DNA from: Alphaproteobacteria bacterium
Lineage (GTDB): Bacteria > Pseudomonadota > Alphaproteobacteria > Oceanibaculales > Oceanibaculaceae
NCBI GenBank assembly: GCA_018823745.1
Contig: JAHJHR010000011.1
Location: forward strand, 231,802-295,801
Direction: 5' to 3'
Length of the DNA: 64,000 nt
The notes below the pieces were generated by a model. The model searched no databases. It was not told the origin of the DNA and saw nothing but the letters and a program-made list of their open reading frames with translations. Each line of letters starts with the position of its first letter. The first letter of the stretch is position 1. Positions 63,241 to 64,000 of this stretch are shown piece by piece. Made by a program: the position numbers and the translations under genes.

Positions 63241-64000
63241 ATGGTTGCCATCACGCTTCCCGACGGCAGCGTCAAAAACTTCGAGGGTCCGGTGACGGGC
63301 TCGGAAGTCGCTGCGTCGATTGGCGCCGGCCTGGCAAAGGCGGCGCTCGCCATCAAGGTCAACGGCGATGTGAAGGATCTGGCCAGCACTATCACCACCG
63401 ATTCCCGGATCGAGATCGTCACCACCAAGCATCCCGATGCGCTGGATCTGCTGCGCCACGACGCCGCCCATGTGCTGGCCGAGGCGGCGAAGGAGCTGTA
63501 TCCGGATGTGCAGGTGACCTTTGGCCCGGCCACCGAGACCGGCTTCTACTACGATTTCGCGCGCGCCGAGCCGTTCACGCCGGAAGACCTGGAAACCCTC
63601 GAAGCCAAGATGCGCGAGATCGTCGACCGCAACGAGGCGATCACCCGTGATGTCTGGACCCGCGACCAGGCGGTCGCCTTCTTCACCGGCATCGGCGAGA
63701 AGTACAAGGCTGAGCATATCGGCAACATCCCGGCGGATGAGGACATCTCGGTCTATACCCAGGGCAAGTTCACCGATCTGTGTACCGGCCCGCATCTGCC
63801 CGCCACCGGCAAGCTGGGCAAGGCCTTCAAGCTGCTGAAGGTGTCTGGCGCTTATTGGCGCGGCGATGCCAATAACGACCAGCTGCAGCGCATCTACGGC
63901 ACCGCCTTCGCGACGAAGGAGGAGCTGGAAGCCTATCTGGTCCAGGTCGAGGAAGCGGAGAAGCGCGATCATCGCCGCATCGGCCGCGAGATGAACCTGT
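63241..64000 (+). CDS. thrS: Threonyl-tRNA synthetase, N-terminal part (cut by window edge)
   Basis: The first 253 codons of threonyl-tRNA synthetase; the catalytic and anticodon-binding domains lie beyond the window. Residues 1-60 form the TGS domain ([16 protein letters not shown]). Residues 65-240 are the editing domain, with the HxxxH pair in [16 protein letters not shown] and the Cys/His ligands in [14 protein letters not shown]. The [22 protein letters not shown] segment follows, before the class II core. It charges tRNA-Thr and hydrolyses mischarged Ser-tRNA-Thr. Confidence 0.95.
   Translation, partial: MVAITLPDGSVKNFEGPVTGSEVAASIGAGLAKAALAIKVNGDVKDLASTITTDSRIEIVTTKHPDALDLLRHDAAHVLAEAAKELYPDVQVTFGPATETGFYYDFARAEPFTPEDLETLEAKMREIVDRNEAITRDVWTRDQAVAFFTGIGEKYKAEHIGNIPADEDISVYTQGKFTDLCTGPHLPATGKLGKAFKLLKVSGAYWRGDANNDQLQRIYGTAFATKEELEAYLVQVEEAEKRDHRRIGREMNL

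Overview
The window reads as chromosomal DNA of a high-GC alphaproteobacterium, most likely a Rhodospirillales-type organism. The evidence is the gene order fabD-fabG-acpP-fabF-mltG / yicC-gmk, the rpsF-rpsR-DUF2232-rplI-dnaB block, the split three-subunit pnt transhydrogenase (pntA1-pntA2-pntB), a DUF1217 flagellar-type protein, and TRAP-TAXI transport. The genus cannot be fixed from this. No tRNA, rRNA, insertion sequence, prophage or CRISPR array was seen.

Layout. (1) 1-4155: a sugar-acid locus. It holds the edge-truncated sugar ABC binding protein, a LacI-type regulator, an enolase-superfamily enzyme and a uronate dehydrogenase. Three near-identical operators (697-710, 882-895, 4141-4154) tie them into one local regulon. 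(2) 4365-9150: an M81/MlrC-like protein, an SDR, an IclR regulator and an unrecognised polytopic membrane protein. (3) 9233-19960: acyl-CoA dehydrogenase, acyl-CoA ligase, a TRAP-TAXI transporter (fused permease plus receptor), an SDR, enoyl-CoA hydratase, a 3-oxoadipyl-CoA-type thiolase and a long 3-hydroxyacyl-CoA dehydrogenase. Together they look like uptake, activation and beta-oxidation of an organic acid, possibly a dicarboxylate. (4) 20104-25763: a dipeptide-type ABC importer with a two-ATPase fusion and a Tat-exported binding protein. (5) 26138-37710: mixed single genes, including two proteins I do not recognise, an 806-residue DUF1217 protein, a MoaB/CinA-like protein, methionine aminopeptidase, an amidase, RadC and a PhoD-type phosphatase. 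(6) 37728-53581: core housekeeping genes. These are gmk, yicC, mltG, fatty-acid synthesis, the rpsF operon, dnaB and pnt. A three-gene islet on the opposite strand (SDR and two TauE/SafE paralogues) splits mltG from yicC. (7) 53773-64000: azlCD, a YeeZ-like SDR, long-chain acyl-CoA synthetase, an M3 oligopeptidase, an ABC1/UbiB-family kinase, an alpha/beta hydrolase, a glycosyltransferase and the start of thrS.

Non-coding structure. Two dispersed palindromic repeat families sit in the intergenic gaps. One is a 30-base element seen five times; its outer and loop sequences are constant while its stem arms change together. Intrinsic terminators close the rpsF operon, dnaB and the 177-codon gene at 26138. 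The rpsF leader has a promoter and a long-range stem compatible with an S6:S18 autoregulatory leader. No wholly new multi-gene system stands out. The most promising leads are the LacI/uronate regulon, the covarying repeats, two unrecognised proteins (26138-26671 and 32906-33796), and the RGG-tailed ribosomal protein S6.
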